In this document: positions 40,914-50,067 of the stretch, piece by piece | Layout: each line of letters begins with the position of its first letter | Position numbering within the stretch: position 1 is the stretch's first letter | Source of the DNA: SHZL01 sp963708905 | GTDB taxonomy: Bacteria; Pseudomonadota; Gammaproteobacteria; Xanthomonadales; SZUA-36 | Direction: 5' to 3' | Assembly: GCA_963708905.1 (NCBI GenBank) | Contig: CAVPUV010000015.1 | Span: 6,897-70,896, forward strand | Length of the DNA stretch: 64,000 bases | Position numbers and translations under genes: made by a program | Notes under the pieces: generated by a model | Seen by the model: only the letters and a program-made list of their open reading frames with translations | The model's database searches: none | What the model was told of the DNA's origin: nothing

Positions 40914-42804
40914 TTACCAGGAAATACCGTAATCATCACCCTGTTCACTGGCGCCGCCCCACAGACTGCCGTTTTCGCGATCGATGAATATTGCCGTGGT
41001 GGGGCTGTAGGTGCGCTCCACAGTTTCCACGGTATAACCCATCCTGCTGAGTTCACTGCGCACCCATTCCGACACCTGTGCTGGTGAGCTGAAGCCTCCC
41101 CGGCTCCGATTGGTGCGCGCCGAACGAGCTTTGCATCTGGAAGCTGGTGATGGTGTGTGCCTCTACCGCCTGCTGCACGTTCATGCCGAATTCAACCACG
41201 TTAAGAAAGAACTGCAGCAGGTTCTGCTCCTGGGTATCGCCGCCCTGCACGGAAAACGCCAGCATGGGCTTGCCGTCCTGCAGCGCCAGCGTGGGGGTCA
41301 GGGTGACGCGCGGATGTTGCCCGGGGTGGACCACGTTGTAGGGATTCAGTGCTTCATCCAGTACAAAGCTTTGCATGCGCTGACTCAGGCCGACGCCGGT
41401 ATGACCGGCGATGAACGCCGGTATCCAGCCGCCGCTGGGCGTGACCGAAACCACCCAGCCTTCGGCGTCAGCGGCCTGGATGGAAGTGGTTCCCGCCAGG
41501 AACCCCTCGTCTTTGCTCATCACATGGGCTTGCTGGAAGCCTGCCACACCTTCGGCTTCAGCTTTGGGCGGAATGGGTGTCCATTTTTCCAGTAATTCGA
41601 GATAAGGGTTTTTGCCATCCTGGAAAGGATAGGGATCACCCGGCTTGACACCGGGGTCGTTTTTATTCCAGTTGATCTGTTCGCGCCGCAGTTGCGCATA
41701 GGCTTTCGACAACAGCCCCTGAACCGGTGATACGGGCGCTACATACGGGTCGCCATAATAAAAATCGCGGTCGGCGAAAGCCAGGTTCATGACCTGGTAC
41801 AGCGTGTGGATATAGCGCGCGCTGCCGTAACCCATGCTTTTCAGATCGATGTCTTCCAGCATGTTCAGCGCCTGCAGCATCGCCGGACCTTGCGTCCAGG
41901 TGGTCAGCTTATAGACTTCAATGCCTTTGTAGGTCGTGCTGACGGGGTCTTCGATATGCACCTGCCAGCCGTCCAGGTCCTGCAGGGTCATCAGCCCGCC
42001 GTACTCGGTGGAAGCGCGGACCAGTTCTTCGGCGATATCTCCACGATAGAAACGATCATAGGCAGCGTAGATGGCCTCTTTGCGATTCTTGCCCTTGGCC
42101 AGTGCATCAGCCTCGCTGTCAACCAGCTTCCGCAGCGTCGCCAACAGTTCGGGCTGGCGAAAAATTTCACCGGCAACGGGGGCGGCGCGTTGCTGGCTGT
42201 CATCCTCGTTCATATGCGGCAGGAACACCGCTTTCGAGTACGACCACTGCGCCAGCAGTGTTTTGCGACTCTCCATGTTGTCGGCCTGCGACTGCTCGAT
42301 GGGGTAACCCTCGGCCATTTGCATGGCCGGCGCCAACACCTCGGCCAGACCGAGAGTTCCAAACTCGGCCAGCATCACCATCAGCCCGCCCGGGGTGCCG
42401 GGCGTGACCGCCGCCAGCGGTCCGAATTCGGGTGGATAGGCCATGTCTTTGCCGCGGAAAAACTCCGCGGTGGCTCCGCTTGGCGCCACGCCCAGCGCAT
42501 TGATGCCTTTGACTTCACCGCTGTGCGGGTTGTAGATCAGCGCCTGGGTCTCGCCACCCCAGCCCAGCGTGTCCCACATGGTCGCGGTGGCTGCCAGCAT
42601 GGCGCAGGAGGCATCCACTGCGTTACCGCCGCGGCTGAAGATCATGGCGCCCGCAGTGGCGGCCAGCGGCTTGCCGGTAATGGCCACCCAGTGTTGGCCG
42701 TGCAATACCGGCTTGATGGTTTTCTGCGCCTGGGCGGACCCCGCAGCGCACAGTGTGGAAAGAAAGATGGCCATGAGGGTGCTGCCGCTGGGACGACGCA
42801 TCAT
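40914..42804 (-). CDS. Gamma-glutamyltransferase-family protein, one frameshift near the end
   Basis: About 630 residues in total. Signal peptide (SGSTLMAIFLSTLCAAGSAQA). The Ntn-hydrolase core has GGNAVDASCAMLAA near 60, PGTPGGLMVMLAEFG near 135, and the autoprocessing threonine segment LAGTTSIQAADAEGWVVSVT near 437-456. In one frame the gene stops at 41053; a one-base shift near 41078-41083 continues with QVSEWVRSELSRMGYTVETV and SLWGGASEQGDDYGISW to a stop at 40914, the normal family ending. These periplasmic enzymes transfer or hydrolyse gamma-glutamyl groups. The start overlaps a small exported-protein gene by 4 bases. Confidence 0.8.
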
Positions 42805-43205
42805 TGATCCAGAATGTTGTTTGATTTGGGCGTGTACTGCGCGGCTTCTTCCTTGCTGAGCTGTATGACTTTCAGGGTCCAGTTCATCATCGTGGCGTTG
42901 ACGCGGAAGTAATAGCGGCCGCTTTCATTGAACAGCCTGACGCCGTTGCCGGCCGTCTTGGTTTGCAGCACCATGCCCTCGTAGGCCCCGGTACCGGCAT
43001 TGAACATGGTTACTTCAACGGCGACCACTTGGCTGAGTTCGCCGCTGACGCGCCAGTCCACGATCCAGGGCGCGCGCACATCGAACTCCGCGGTGTCGCT
43101 GCTACGGCTGCCGGAAAACTGTGTGATCAGTTCTTCCGCGCTGGCGGCGGGCGCCAGGCTGCACAGCAGTGAAAAAAGGATCGCAAGAGAAGATCGATGG
43201 CACAT
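42801..43205 (-). CDS. Small exported protein of unknown function
   Basis: 134 residues with a signal peptide (LAILFSLLCSLAPAASA). The mature part is beta-rich (FSGSRSSDTAEFDVRAPWIV, DWRVSGELSQVVAVEVTMFN, GRYYFRVNATMMNWTLKVI), in line with a small sandwich fold. The family was not recognised. Its stop overlaps the gamma-glutamyltransferase start, so both belong to one operon. Confidence 0.7.
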   Translation of the reverse strand: MCHRSSLAILFSLLCSLAPAASAEELITQFSGSRSSDTAEFDVRAPWIVDWRVSGELSQVVAVEVTMFNAGTGAYEGMVLQTKTAGNGVRLFNESGRYYFRVNATMMNWTLKVIQLSKEEAAQYTPKSNNILDQ

Positions 43206-43290
43206 ATTCTGGTCCCTGTGTTATTCACCGCAAGCTGCCGATGTTTGCCGGTGCATTCCGGTACACTACTCTTTTACCCGGAGTATAACC

Positions 43291-44169
43291 TTGAACAATG
43301 ACCGGGCGGATAGCCGCCCAGAAGCAAGATTTTACGGCACCGAGCGCTATGTCGCCACCGCAGACCTCGCCACTGCGGTCAACGCCGCGGTAACCCTGGG
43401 CCGGCCCATCCTGATCAAGGGTGAGCCCGGCACCGGCAAGACCCAGCTGGCCGAGGAAGTCGCCCACAGCCTGAATCTGCCTTTGCTGCAGTGGCATATC
43501 AAGTCCACCACCAAGGCGCAGCAGGGCCTGTACGAGTATGACGCTGTTGCCCGCCTGCGCGATTCACAGCTGGGTGATGAGCGGGTGCATGATATTCGCA
43601 ACTACATCATCAAAGGGCCGATGTGGGAAGCCTTCGATCAGGACGTACAGCCGGTGCTGCTGATCGATGAGATCGACAAAGCGGACATCGAGTTCCCCAA
43701 CGATCTGTTGCGCGAACTCGACCGCATGGAGTTCTATGTCTACGAAACGCACGAGACCATCGTGGCGCGGCATCGCCCGATCATTGTCATTACCAGCAAC
43801 AACGAGAAGGAATTGCCGGACGCTTTTCTGCGCCGCTGTTTTTTCCACTACATCCGCTTTCCCGATCCGGCAACGATGGCCGAGATCGTCGAGGTCCACT
43901 ATCCCGGGCTGAAAAAGGAACTGCTCAAGGAAGCGCTGGAAGCTTTCTATCGCTTGCGTGAGGTGCCGGGTCTGAAAAAGAAACCCTCGACCTCTGAATT
44001 ACTCGACTGGCTGAAACTGTTGCTGGCCGAAGACATTCCGCCCGAAGCGCTGAACAGTGATGACCGGCGCAAGGTTTTGCCGCCACTGCATGGCGCCTTG
44101 CTGAAAAATGAACAGGACGTTCACCTGTTCGAACGGCTGATCTTCCTGCACCAGCGCGATGCTCGTTGA
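43291..44169 (+). CDS. MoxR-type AAA ATPase
   Basis: 292 residues from a TTG at 43291, chosen because CCGGAG lies eight bases upstream and no in-frame ATG is close. Longer readings would run into the divergent gene. Walker A ILIKGEPGTGKTQLAEEV near 44, Walker B PVLLIDEIDKADIEFPNDLL near 128, and sensor 1 IVITSNNEKELPDAFLRRC near 170. Such ATPases act as chaperones that activate a metalloenzyme or complex together with a VWA protein, and the VWA gene follows with an 11-base overlap. The target is not in view. Confidence 0.88.
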   Translation: MNNDRADSRPEARFYGTERYVATADLATAVNAAVTLGRPILIKGEPGTGKTQLAEEVAHSLNLPLLQWHIKSTTKAQQGLYEYDAVARLRDSQLGDERVHDIRNYIIKGPMWEAFDQDVQPVLLIDEIDKADIEFPNDLLRELDRMEFYVYETHETIVARHRPIIVITSNNEKELPDAFLRRCFFHYIRFPDPATMAEIVEVHYPGLKKELLKEALEAFYRLREVPGLKKKPSTSELLDWLKLLLAEDIPPEALNSDDRRKVLPPLHGALLKNEQDVHLFERLIFLHQRDAR

Positions 44170-45328
44170 GTTTTTTTATCAGCTGCGCCGGGGTGGTCTG
44201 AAGGTCTCCCTGACCGAATTCCTGTTGCTGCTCGAGGCGATGAAACGGGGCCTGGCCCGGTTCAGCATCGATGAGTTCTATTACCTGGCGCGCGCCTGCC
44301 TGGTGAAGGATGAATCGCTGTACGACCGGTTCGACCGGGTATTTGCCGCGCATTTCAAAGGTATTGAGCAGGTATTCGGACCGCCAGGCGCCGAGATACC
44401 GGACGAATGGCTGCGCCAGCAGATTGACCGGCTCTTCAGCGATGAAGAAAAGGCCCGGATCAAGGCCCTGGACTGGGATGAACTGATGGCGACCCTGCGC
44501 CAGCGCCTGGAGGAGCAAAAGGAGCGCCACGAGGGGGGGAGTAAATGGATTGGCACCGGCGGTACCTCACCCTACGGCTCCGGCGGCTACAACCCGGCGG
44601 GCGTACGTATCGGGCCACAGGGAGGCCAGCGTTCCGCAGTCAAGGTTTGGGAAAAGCGTGAGTATCGCAACCTGGACGCCACGGTCGAGCTCGGCACGCG
44701 TAATCTCAAGGTGGCCCTGCGGCGCTTGCGGCGCTTTGCCCGCCAGGGCGCGGCTGAAGAGCTGGATCTGCCGGACACCATCGATTCCACTGCCCGTAAT
44801 GCCGGCCTGCTGGACATCAGGATGGTGCCGGAACGGCATAATGCGATCAAGGTGCTGTTGTTTCTGGATGCGGGCGGCTCCATGGACGATCACGTTCGCG
44901 CCTGCGAGGAATTGTTTTCAGCCGCCAAGAGCGAGTTCAAGCATCTTGAGTATTTCTACTTCCACAATTGCGTGTATGAAGGAGTGTGGAAAGACAACCG
45001 CCACCGCCACAGCGAAAAAATTCCGGTCATGGATGTGTTGCATAAATACGCGGCCGATTACAAGCTGATCCTGGTGGGTGATGCGACCATGAGCCCTTAT
45101 GAAATCACCTATCCTGGCGGCAGCGTGGAACACTTCAACGAAGAAGCCGGCGCACAGTGGATGAAGCGTCTGCTGGATACCTACCCCAAGGCCATCTGGC
45201 TGAATCCGGAGCCACAGATCCGCTGGCCGCATACGCCTTCGATCCGCATGATTGCCGAACTGATGGAACAGCGCATGTTTCCGTTGACCATCAGCGGGCT
45301 GGAGCAGGGCATGCGGGAGTTGTCTTAG
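44159..45328 (+). CDS. VWA-domain protein, CoxE-like
   Basis: 389 residues. The N-terminal half is helical and charged, including RQRLEEQKERHEGG near 120 and a glycine-rich linker TGGTSPYGSGGYNPAG near 142. The C-terminal half is a VWA-like domain whose metal site is degenerate, VLLFLDAGGSMDDHVRACEE near 240 in place of DxSxS, as usual for CoxE relatives. It overlaps the MoxR gene by 11 bases. The pair is expected to work as one remodelling machine. Confidence 0.85.
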   Translation: MLVEFFYQLRRGGLKVSLTEFLLLLEAMKRGLARFSIDEFYYLARACLVKDESLYDRFDRVFAAHFKGIEQVFGPPGAEIPDEWLRQQIDRLFSDEEKARIKALDWDELMATLRQRLEEQKERHEGGSKWIGTGGTSPYGSGGYNPAGVRIGPQGGQRSAVKVWEKREYRNLDATVELGTRNLKVALRRLRRFARQGAAEELDLPDTIDSTARNAGLLDIRMVPERHNAIKVLLFLDAGGSMDDHVRACEELFSAAKSEFKHLEYFYFHNCVYEGVWKDNRHRHSEKIPVMDVLHKYAADYKLILVGDATMSPYEITYPGGSVEHFNEEAGAQWMKRLLDTYPKAIWLNPEPQIRWPHTPSIRMIAELMEQRMFPLTISGLEQGMRELS

Positions 45329-45362
45329 AAAGACCCGGTTCCACCGTCTGCCAGAGCGCTTT

Positions 45363-46700
45363 TCATATGAGCGAAGAATCGGGGATAACCTGTCGATGCA
45401 CAGCTGCAGATTGCTTCTTGATCAGCATGGGCACCATGGCGCCCAGTAGCATGAATGCGCTGATGACAAAAAACGCCGTTGCGGTGGAATCGGTGGCGGT
45501 GCGGATGCGGCCGATCAGTTCCGGGCCGAAAAATCCGCCCAGGTTGCCCAGTGAATTGATCCAGGCAATGCCAGCGGCGGCCGCCGTACCGGACAGGAAA
45601 GCCGCTGGAATGGACCAGAACACCACGATCGCGGACAACAGCCCGGTGGTGATCAGGGTCAGGCAGATCATGGATGGCATCGCGGCGTGCCCCACCAGCG
45701 CCAGACCCAGTAAACCAGCAGCGGCCGTCAGCATCGGTAAGGTCGCATGCCAGAAGCGCTCTCCGCTGCGGTCTGAGTGGCTGCCGACCAGCACCATGGT
45801 TACGGCCGCGATGCCCCAGGGCACCATGCTCAGCAAGCCGACTTGCAGGTAGTTGTGCTGGTCGATGCCAAATTCCTGGATGATGGTGGGCATCCAGAAA
45901 TTGACCCCGTAGAAACCGATCATCATGCACAGGTAGCAGAACGACAGCGCCCACACCCGGCCATCACGGAATACCTCGGTGAAGCGGTCTCTGCGTCCCT
46001 GCGCGCTCTTGCCTGCCTCGTCCTCGGCCAGGTGGCGCAACACCAGCGCACGCTCGGAATCATTCAGCCATTTGGCCTTGTGCGGTCCATCGTCGAGCAG
46101 CACCAGCACCAGAACGCCAACCATCACGGAGGGCAGGCCTTCGAGCAGGAATAACCACTGCCAGCCCTGCCAGGCGTTGACGCCGTCGAGAAATTGCATG
46201 ATCGAACCCGATATGGGTGCGCCGATAACATTGGAAATGGCGACCGCGGTCAGGAACAGTGCGTTCATGCGGCAACGCTGCGCGGCTGGAAACCAGTAAG
46301 TCAGGTACAGGATGACGCCGGGAAAGAAGCCGGCTTCGGCGGCGCCGAGCAGGAATCGCAAGGTGTAAAACCAGAACTCGGTTTCAACCAGCATCATGCA
46401 GGCAGAAATGATGCCCCAGGTCACCATGATGCGGGCAATCCACATCCTGGCGCCGACTTTTTCCAGGATCAGATTGCTCGGCACCTCGAAAAAGAAATAG
46501 CCGATGAAGAATATGCCCGCGCCAAAGCCGTAAACCGCGTCACTGAAATCCAGTTGGCCGGCCATCTGCAGCTTGGCGAAGCCGATATTGACGCGATCGA
46601 GGAAAGCGACCACGTAGCACAGGAACAGGAACGGTACGATGCGCCAGAATATTCTTTTGTACAGCTTGAGTTCGGTTTTAGCGAGGCGAATCGTTTTCAT
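45363..46700 (-). CDS. MFS transporter, anion:cation symporter (phthalate/tartrate) type
   Basis: 445 residues with 12 hydrophobic segments. It has the family opening RIVPFLFLCYVVAFLDRVNI and GFAKLQMAGQLDF, YLTYWFPAAQRCRMNALFLT near 128, and a central loop with LVLVLLDDGPHKAKWLNDSE near 205. Members import organic acids with protons or sodium. Substrate unknown. The start overlaps the stop of the upstream MBL-fold hydrolase gene by 4 bases, so the two are in one operon. Confidence 0.87.
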   Translation of the reverse strand: MKTIRLAKTELKLYKRIFWRIVPFLFLCYVVAFLDRVNIGFAKLQMAGQLDFSDAVYGFGAGIFFIGYFFFEVPSNLILEKVGARMWIARIMVTWGIISACMMLVETEFWFYTLRFLLGAAEAGFFPGVILYLTYWFPAAQRCRMNALFLTAVAISNVIGAPISGSIMQFLDGVNAWQGWQWLFLLEGLPSVMVGVLVLVLLDDGPHKAKWLNDSERALVLRHLAEDEAGKSAQGRRDRFTEVFRDGRVWALSFCYLCMMIGFYGVNFWMPTIIQEFGIDQHNYLQVGLLSMVPWGIAAVTMVLVGSHSDRSGERFWHATLPMLTAAAGLLGLALVGHAAMPSMICLTLITTGLLSAIVVFWSIPAAFLSGTAAAAGIAWINSLGNLGGFFGPELIGRIRTATDSTATAFFVISAFMLLGAMVPMLIKKQSAAVHRQVIPDSSLI

Positions 46701-47329
46701 CTGGCGGCGCGCACAAATGCGTTGTGGCGCATTTCGCGGCCGATGCTGGTTTCGGGGCCGTGACCGGTTATTACTACCGCTGATTCATCGAGCGTGTACA
46801 GGCGCTGCTGAATGGACTGTTTGAGTGCACGCGAATCGCCGCCAGGGAAATCGGTGCGGCCCACCGAGCCCAGGAACAGAGTGTCGCCGGCCAGCAGCAG
46901 CCCGGCATCTTTGAAGTAGAAGCTGCTGGATCCTTGGGTATGCCCGGGTGTGTGAATGCACAACCCGCCGCAGGACAGATCCTGCTCATCTTCCAGCCAA
47001 TGGTCGGGATCGGGCTGGGGCGTGTACGGTACGCCAAATGCCTGGCACTGCTGCTCCAGCGAGGACCACAGGAACTGATCTGAACGGTGCAACCAGATCG
47101 GTGCGCCCGTTTGCCGGCGGATGTCGCCGGCGGCCAGGATGTGATCGAGATGGGCGTGGGTGTGCACGATGCCGATGATCTGCAAACCCAGCTCAGCGAC
47201 AGCGGCCATGATGCGTTCAGGGTTGCCGCCCGGATCGAAGACGTAGCCACTACCGGTTTCGGTATCGCCCAGCACCGTGCAATTGCACTGCAGCGGGCCG
47301 ACCGGGAAAGATTTGCGTACCAGGCTCAT
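46697..47329 (-). CDS. MBL-fold hydrolase (glyoxalase II-like)
   Basis: About 210 residues from MSLVRKSFPVGPLQCNCTVL. The metal-binding signature is HTHAHLDHILAAGD near 60-73, with IHTPGHTQGSSSFYF near 128, LAGDTLFLGSVGRTDFPGGD near 148-167 and ITGHGPETSIGREMRHN at the end. It is a small thioester hydrolase of the YcbL/GloB2 type. It stands first in an operon with the MFS gene; its upstream region is occupied by the tandem repeat array. Confidence 0.88.
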   Translation of the reverse strand: MSLVRKSFPVGPLQCNCTVLGDTETGSGYVFDPGGNPERIMAAVAELGLQIIGIVHTHAHLDHILAAGDIRRQTGAPIWLHRSDQFLWSSLEQQCQAFGVPYTPQPDPDHWLEDEQDLSCGGLCIHTPGHTQGSSSFYFKDAGLLLAGDTLFLGSVGRTDFPGGDSRALKQSIQQRLYTLDESAVVITGHGPETSIGREMRHNAFVRAAR

Positions 47330-47404
47330 GGTGCCTTTATACCATGCCGGCACGCATGGTCAAAAGCAGCCGTGGAAAACTCTTTACAACAGACGCCAGA
47401 ATAA

Positions 47405-47878
47405 TTAGTGCGCATCCGGAAATGGATGCACGCCAACGCGGCACATGGAAGTGCCGCCATTTTCAATGATGTAAGTCATTGAAAATGAGAGCGAAGCAAA
47501 ACCACGCTTTTGCTTCGCGATTCCATAACGGGCTGGGATGCCCGTTTATGGACAGACAATAATTAGTGCGCATCCGGAAATGGATGCACGCCAACGCGGC
47601 ACATGGAAGTGCCGCCATTTTCAATGATGTAAGTCATTGAAAATGAGAGCGAAGCAAAACCACGCTTTTGCTTCGCGATTCCATAACGGGCTGGGATGCC
47701 CGTTTATGGACAGACAATAATTAGTGCGCATCCGGAAATGGATGCACGCCAACGCGGCACATGGAAGTGCCGCCATTTTCAATGATGTAAGTCATTGAAA
47801 ATGAGAGCGAAGCAAAACCACGCTTTTGCTTCGCGATTCCATAACGGGCTGGGATGCCCGTTTATGGACAGACACTAA
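47405..47878. repeat. Three tandem 158-bp multi-hairpin units with ISNCY-like ends
   Basis: Units at 47405-47562, 47563-47720 and 47721-47878 are essentially identical. Each starts TTAGTGCGCATCCGGAAATG and ends CCCGTTTATGGACAGACA(A/C)TAA; the last unit ends CACTAA like the insertion sequence. The final 22 bases differ from the right end of the ISNCY element at 4989-5010 in only two places. Each unit contains five hairpins in a row: GCATCC/GGATGC, GGCAC/GTGCC, TTTTCAATGA/TCATTGAAAA, GCGAAGCAAAA/TTTTGCTTCGC and CGGGC/GCCCG. There is no reading frame of note. The array lies between the MBL gene start and the next gene end. Confidence 0.9.
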
Positions 47879-47880
47879 GA

Positions 47881-47904
47881 AGACGGGGCCCGAGGGCCCC
47901 GTCT
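47881..47904. terminator. Strong bidirectional hairpin
   Basis: AGACGGGGCCC and GGGCCCCGTCT pair perfectly over a two-base loop. It follows the stop of the minus-strand exported-protein gene (47932) by 28 bases and is flanked by TGTTTCC on one side and TCTTCTTAG on the other, so it can act as its terminator. Confidence 0.7.
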
Positions 47905-47931
47905 GTTTCCTGCTGATGACCATTCCGCCGG

Positions 47932-49218
47932 TCACCCATTCGGTTTTCCGACATCGCTCTGCGCCCGCTGACTGACGATGCAACCGGAGATCTCATCCAG
48001 CTGTTCTTCCGTCAGGCAGGTCAGGCCTGCCAGGGACACTTCAGTGGCGTGAGCAACGCAACTGACATACTCACCGTGGTTGCGCCAAATGTCAGTCGGC
48101 GGGCATGCCGCATCCACCGATTCTCCGGCGATGTTGCAAACTCCAGGGTCATCAACAGACACGGCCAGATCCATGGCCACGAAACTATGGCAATCAACCA
48201 CCGATTCGTAGTTCACGTCGGCGAAGACGTCGCCGGGGCTCATCGCCGCGCCGACATCGTTGATATCATCGTCCCAATAACAACTGGTGTTGGCGCTGTC
48301 GAGGTATGAGCAAGTCCCGGCAGCGAACGCCCCGGTGCCGCCATCCAGCGAGCCGTCGAAACTCACTGCGCCAGCTCCTGCGGCGAACTCGATCAACTCA
48401 TCAGAGTCGCCAACGATTTGCCCATTGCCGACAACGGGTATCCAGGTGGCCGAGACGGTGCCACCCGCCTCGAAGCCCTCCAGCGTCTGGTGCAGCGTCT
48501 CACCGGACTCGTTGGTCACGGCCAGTCCCTCATAGCTGACCACGGCCTTGGCGGTCGCTGCAGGATCCGAATCCGCATAGGTGATGACCAGCGAAACACC
48601 TTCGGTGAAATCGCTACCCACGAAGTTGTTGTCACCGGGAAAGCCGGAGACGGCATAGACGCCATTGCCAGGGGAGGTGACCAGGCTTGTCACGTCCGCG
48701 CTCCAGGCTACGGTGTTAGCCTGGGGGAAGCAGGGCGTTTCCGCGGCAAATCCCACCATGTCTCCGCTGATGACATTGCTATCGAAGGAAATGGTTTTAC
48801 CGGTTTCCGATGCCTGGTCGTTATCGGTGAGCACGGTCCAGTAGAGCCGGGCGCTGACGACGGTCGCGGTGTCCGGGACTCCGGATATGCTGATCTCGCC
48901 GGAGTTTCCATTACCGGCGGCGTTGGCGGCGATCGGCGTTCCGGCCGTGGTGACGTCTCCACAGACCAGGGTCCGGCCCCTGAACAACATGGGATCGGCG
49001 AAATCGGGCTCGCCGCTAATGGGTTCGTCGGTAATTGGCAGCTCGGGCGCAGGTCCGGTGCTGCCATCATCCTGGGCCAACGCATGGCCGCAGGCCCATA
49101 CCAAGGCGAAGCCGAGCAACAACAGACGGATGGTGGCCGATCGGGTGTTGACGGCCGGGATGCTCAAAACGCAGGTCTCCTTGAAGGCTGGGAAGGCTGG
49201 TCGCAAATTTGACTTCAT
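47932..49218 (-). CDS. Exported protein of unknown function
   Basis: 428 residues from the ATG at 49218, preceded by AAGGAGA. A long signal peptide (residues 1-50, core IRLLLLGFALVWACGHALA) leads to an acidic beta-rich mature protein with VVSARLYWTVLTDNDQASET near 120, SLVITYADSDPAATAKAVVS near 205 and about eight cysteines, several in the C-terminal 120 residues (CYWDDDIND, DPGVCNIAG, GLTCLTEEQ). This resembles DUF3344-like surface proteins, but the match is not firm. Probably periplasmic or cell-surface, disulphide-bonded. Confidence 0.68.
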   Translation of the reverse strand: MKSNLRPAFPAFKETCVLSIPAVNTRSATIRLLLLGFALVWACGHALAQDDGSTGPAPELPITDEPISGEPDFADPMLFRGRTLVCGDVTTAGTPIAANAAGNGNSGEISISGVPDTATVVSARLYWTVLTDNDQASETGKTISFDSNVISGDMVGFAAETPCFPQANTVAWSADVTSLVTSPGNGVYAVSGFPGDNNFVGSDFTEGVSLVITYADSDPAATAKAVVSYEGLAVTNESGETLHQTLEGFEAGGTVSATWIPVVGNGQIVGDSDELIEFAAGAGAVSFDGSLDGGTGAFAAGTCSYLDSANTSCYWDDDINDVGAAMSPGDVFADVNYESVVDCHSFVAMDLAVSVDDPGVCNIAGESVDAACPPTDIWRNHGEYVSCVAHATEVSLAGLTCLTEEQLDEISGCIVSQRAQSDVGKPNG

Positions 49219-49449
49219 GATGTGTCTCCTTATCTGGTAGATTTGGTAGCAGTTTCCGAAAGCTGGATGCATTCGCTTGGCAGGCATCCAAAAAAATGCC
49301 GCGCAACATGAAGAGGGCGCGCCGCGCGGCACAAGGGGTCCACCGACTCCGTTATTCTCAAAGATGTAATTCTCAAAGATGTCGATTTCTCCGGTCAGTT
49401 ACGGGATCAGCAGAACCACGAACACTTCAGCACCGACCTTTTGCGGTTC
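49219..49449. other. Upstream region of the exported-protein gene
   Basis: It holds the ribosome binding site of the gene to the left and a short direct repeat ATTCTCAAAGATGT (around 49352-49380). No gene was seen. Confidence 0.35.
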
Positions 49450-49488
49450 GCAGGGCGCGCGTCGCGATGTGCGATGCGCGCGCCCTGC
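49450..49488. terminator. GC-rich perfect hairpin
   Basis: GCAGGGCGCGCG (49450-49461) and CGCGCGCCCTGC (49477-49488) form a 12-bp stem with a 15-base loop. It lies just after the EF-hand gene stop on the minus strand. There is no long T-run, so it may be a hairpin-only terminator or an RNA-stabilising element. Confidence 0.45.
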
Positions 49489-49508
49489 GCGGGTGGCGAT
49501 GTGTTGAT

Positions 49509-49766
49509 TCAGCTGTTTGCCGTTTCATACTCATTGCGGTTGACGATTCCATCCTGGTTGGCATCAACGTCTGGGAAAGCGTTTGCCAACCAGGTGCCTT
49601 TGGCTTCGGCCGGTGTAATCAAACCGTCGCGGTTGAGGTCCACGGTCTCGAAATTCGGCTTGGTCGTGGCTGTGGAATCCTCAGGTTCCGCGGCGTAAGC
49701 AGATAGCGCGATGCAGGCTAGCCCGGCAGCCAGGAAACCGGCAAAAACAAGTTTGAAGTGAGTCAT
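49509..49766 (-). CDS. Exported EF-hand protein
   Basis: 85 residues with a signal peptide (FAGFLAAGLACIALSAYA). Two calcium-binding loops follow: DLNRDGLITPAE and DVDANQDGIVNRNE, each with the D-x-D/N-x-D-G pattern and final glutamate. This is a small periplasmic calmodulin-like calcium binder of a kind common in marine and soil proteobacteria. It stands alone. Confidence 0.85.
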   Translation of the reverse strand: MTHFKLVFAGFLAAGLACIALSAYAAEPEDSTATTKPNFETVDLNRDGLITPAEAKGTWLANAFPDVDANQDGIVNRNEYETANS

Positions 49767-50067
49767 AACTTAACCTCCTGTTACGAGATTGGCGCGCTCG
49801 CTGAGCACGCAGCTTTTGATATTGCAATTACCGTGCCGATGCGCCTCAGGCCTTGATTTCACTGGCCCTGCCGCTGCCAACCACGCTGCGGGAAGGTGCC
49901 CGACTGTTGTCATTTGGCGACGCCTGCGCTTCGAACTCTTCGCTCCAGGCCTGCAATCCAGGCTGCCAAACGCTTTGGCGCCGGGCTTGGCGTGGTATTC
50001 TTTGGGGTGTCACCACTTGACGACATGGCCTGCCAGGTATGCCTACACGTAGTTCGAGTCCGGGGTT
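49767..50067. other. Promoter region upstream of the sensor kinase operon
   Basis: 300 bases with no gene on either strand that resembles a protein. It must hold the promoters of the EF-hand gene (leftward) and of the kinase operon (rightward); no -35/-10 pair stands out. Confidence 0.35.
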
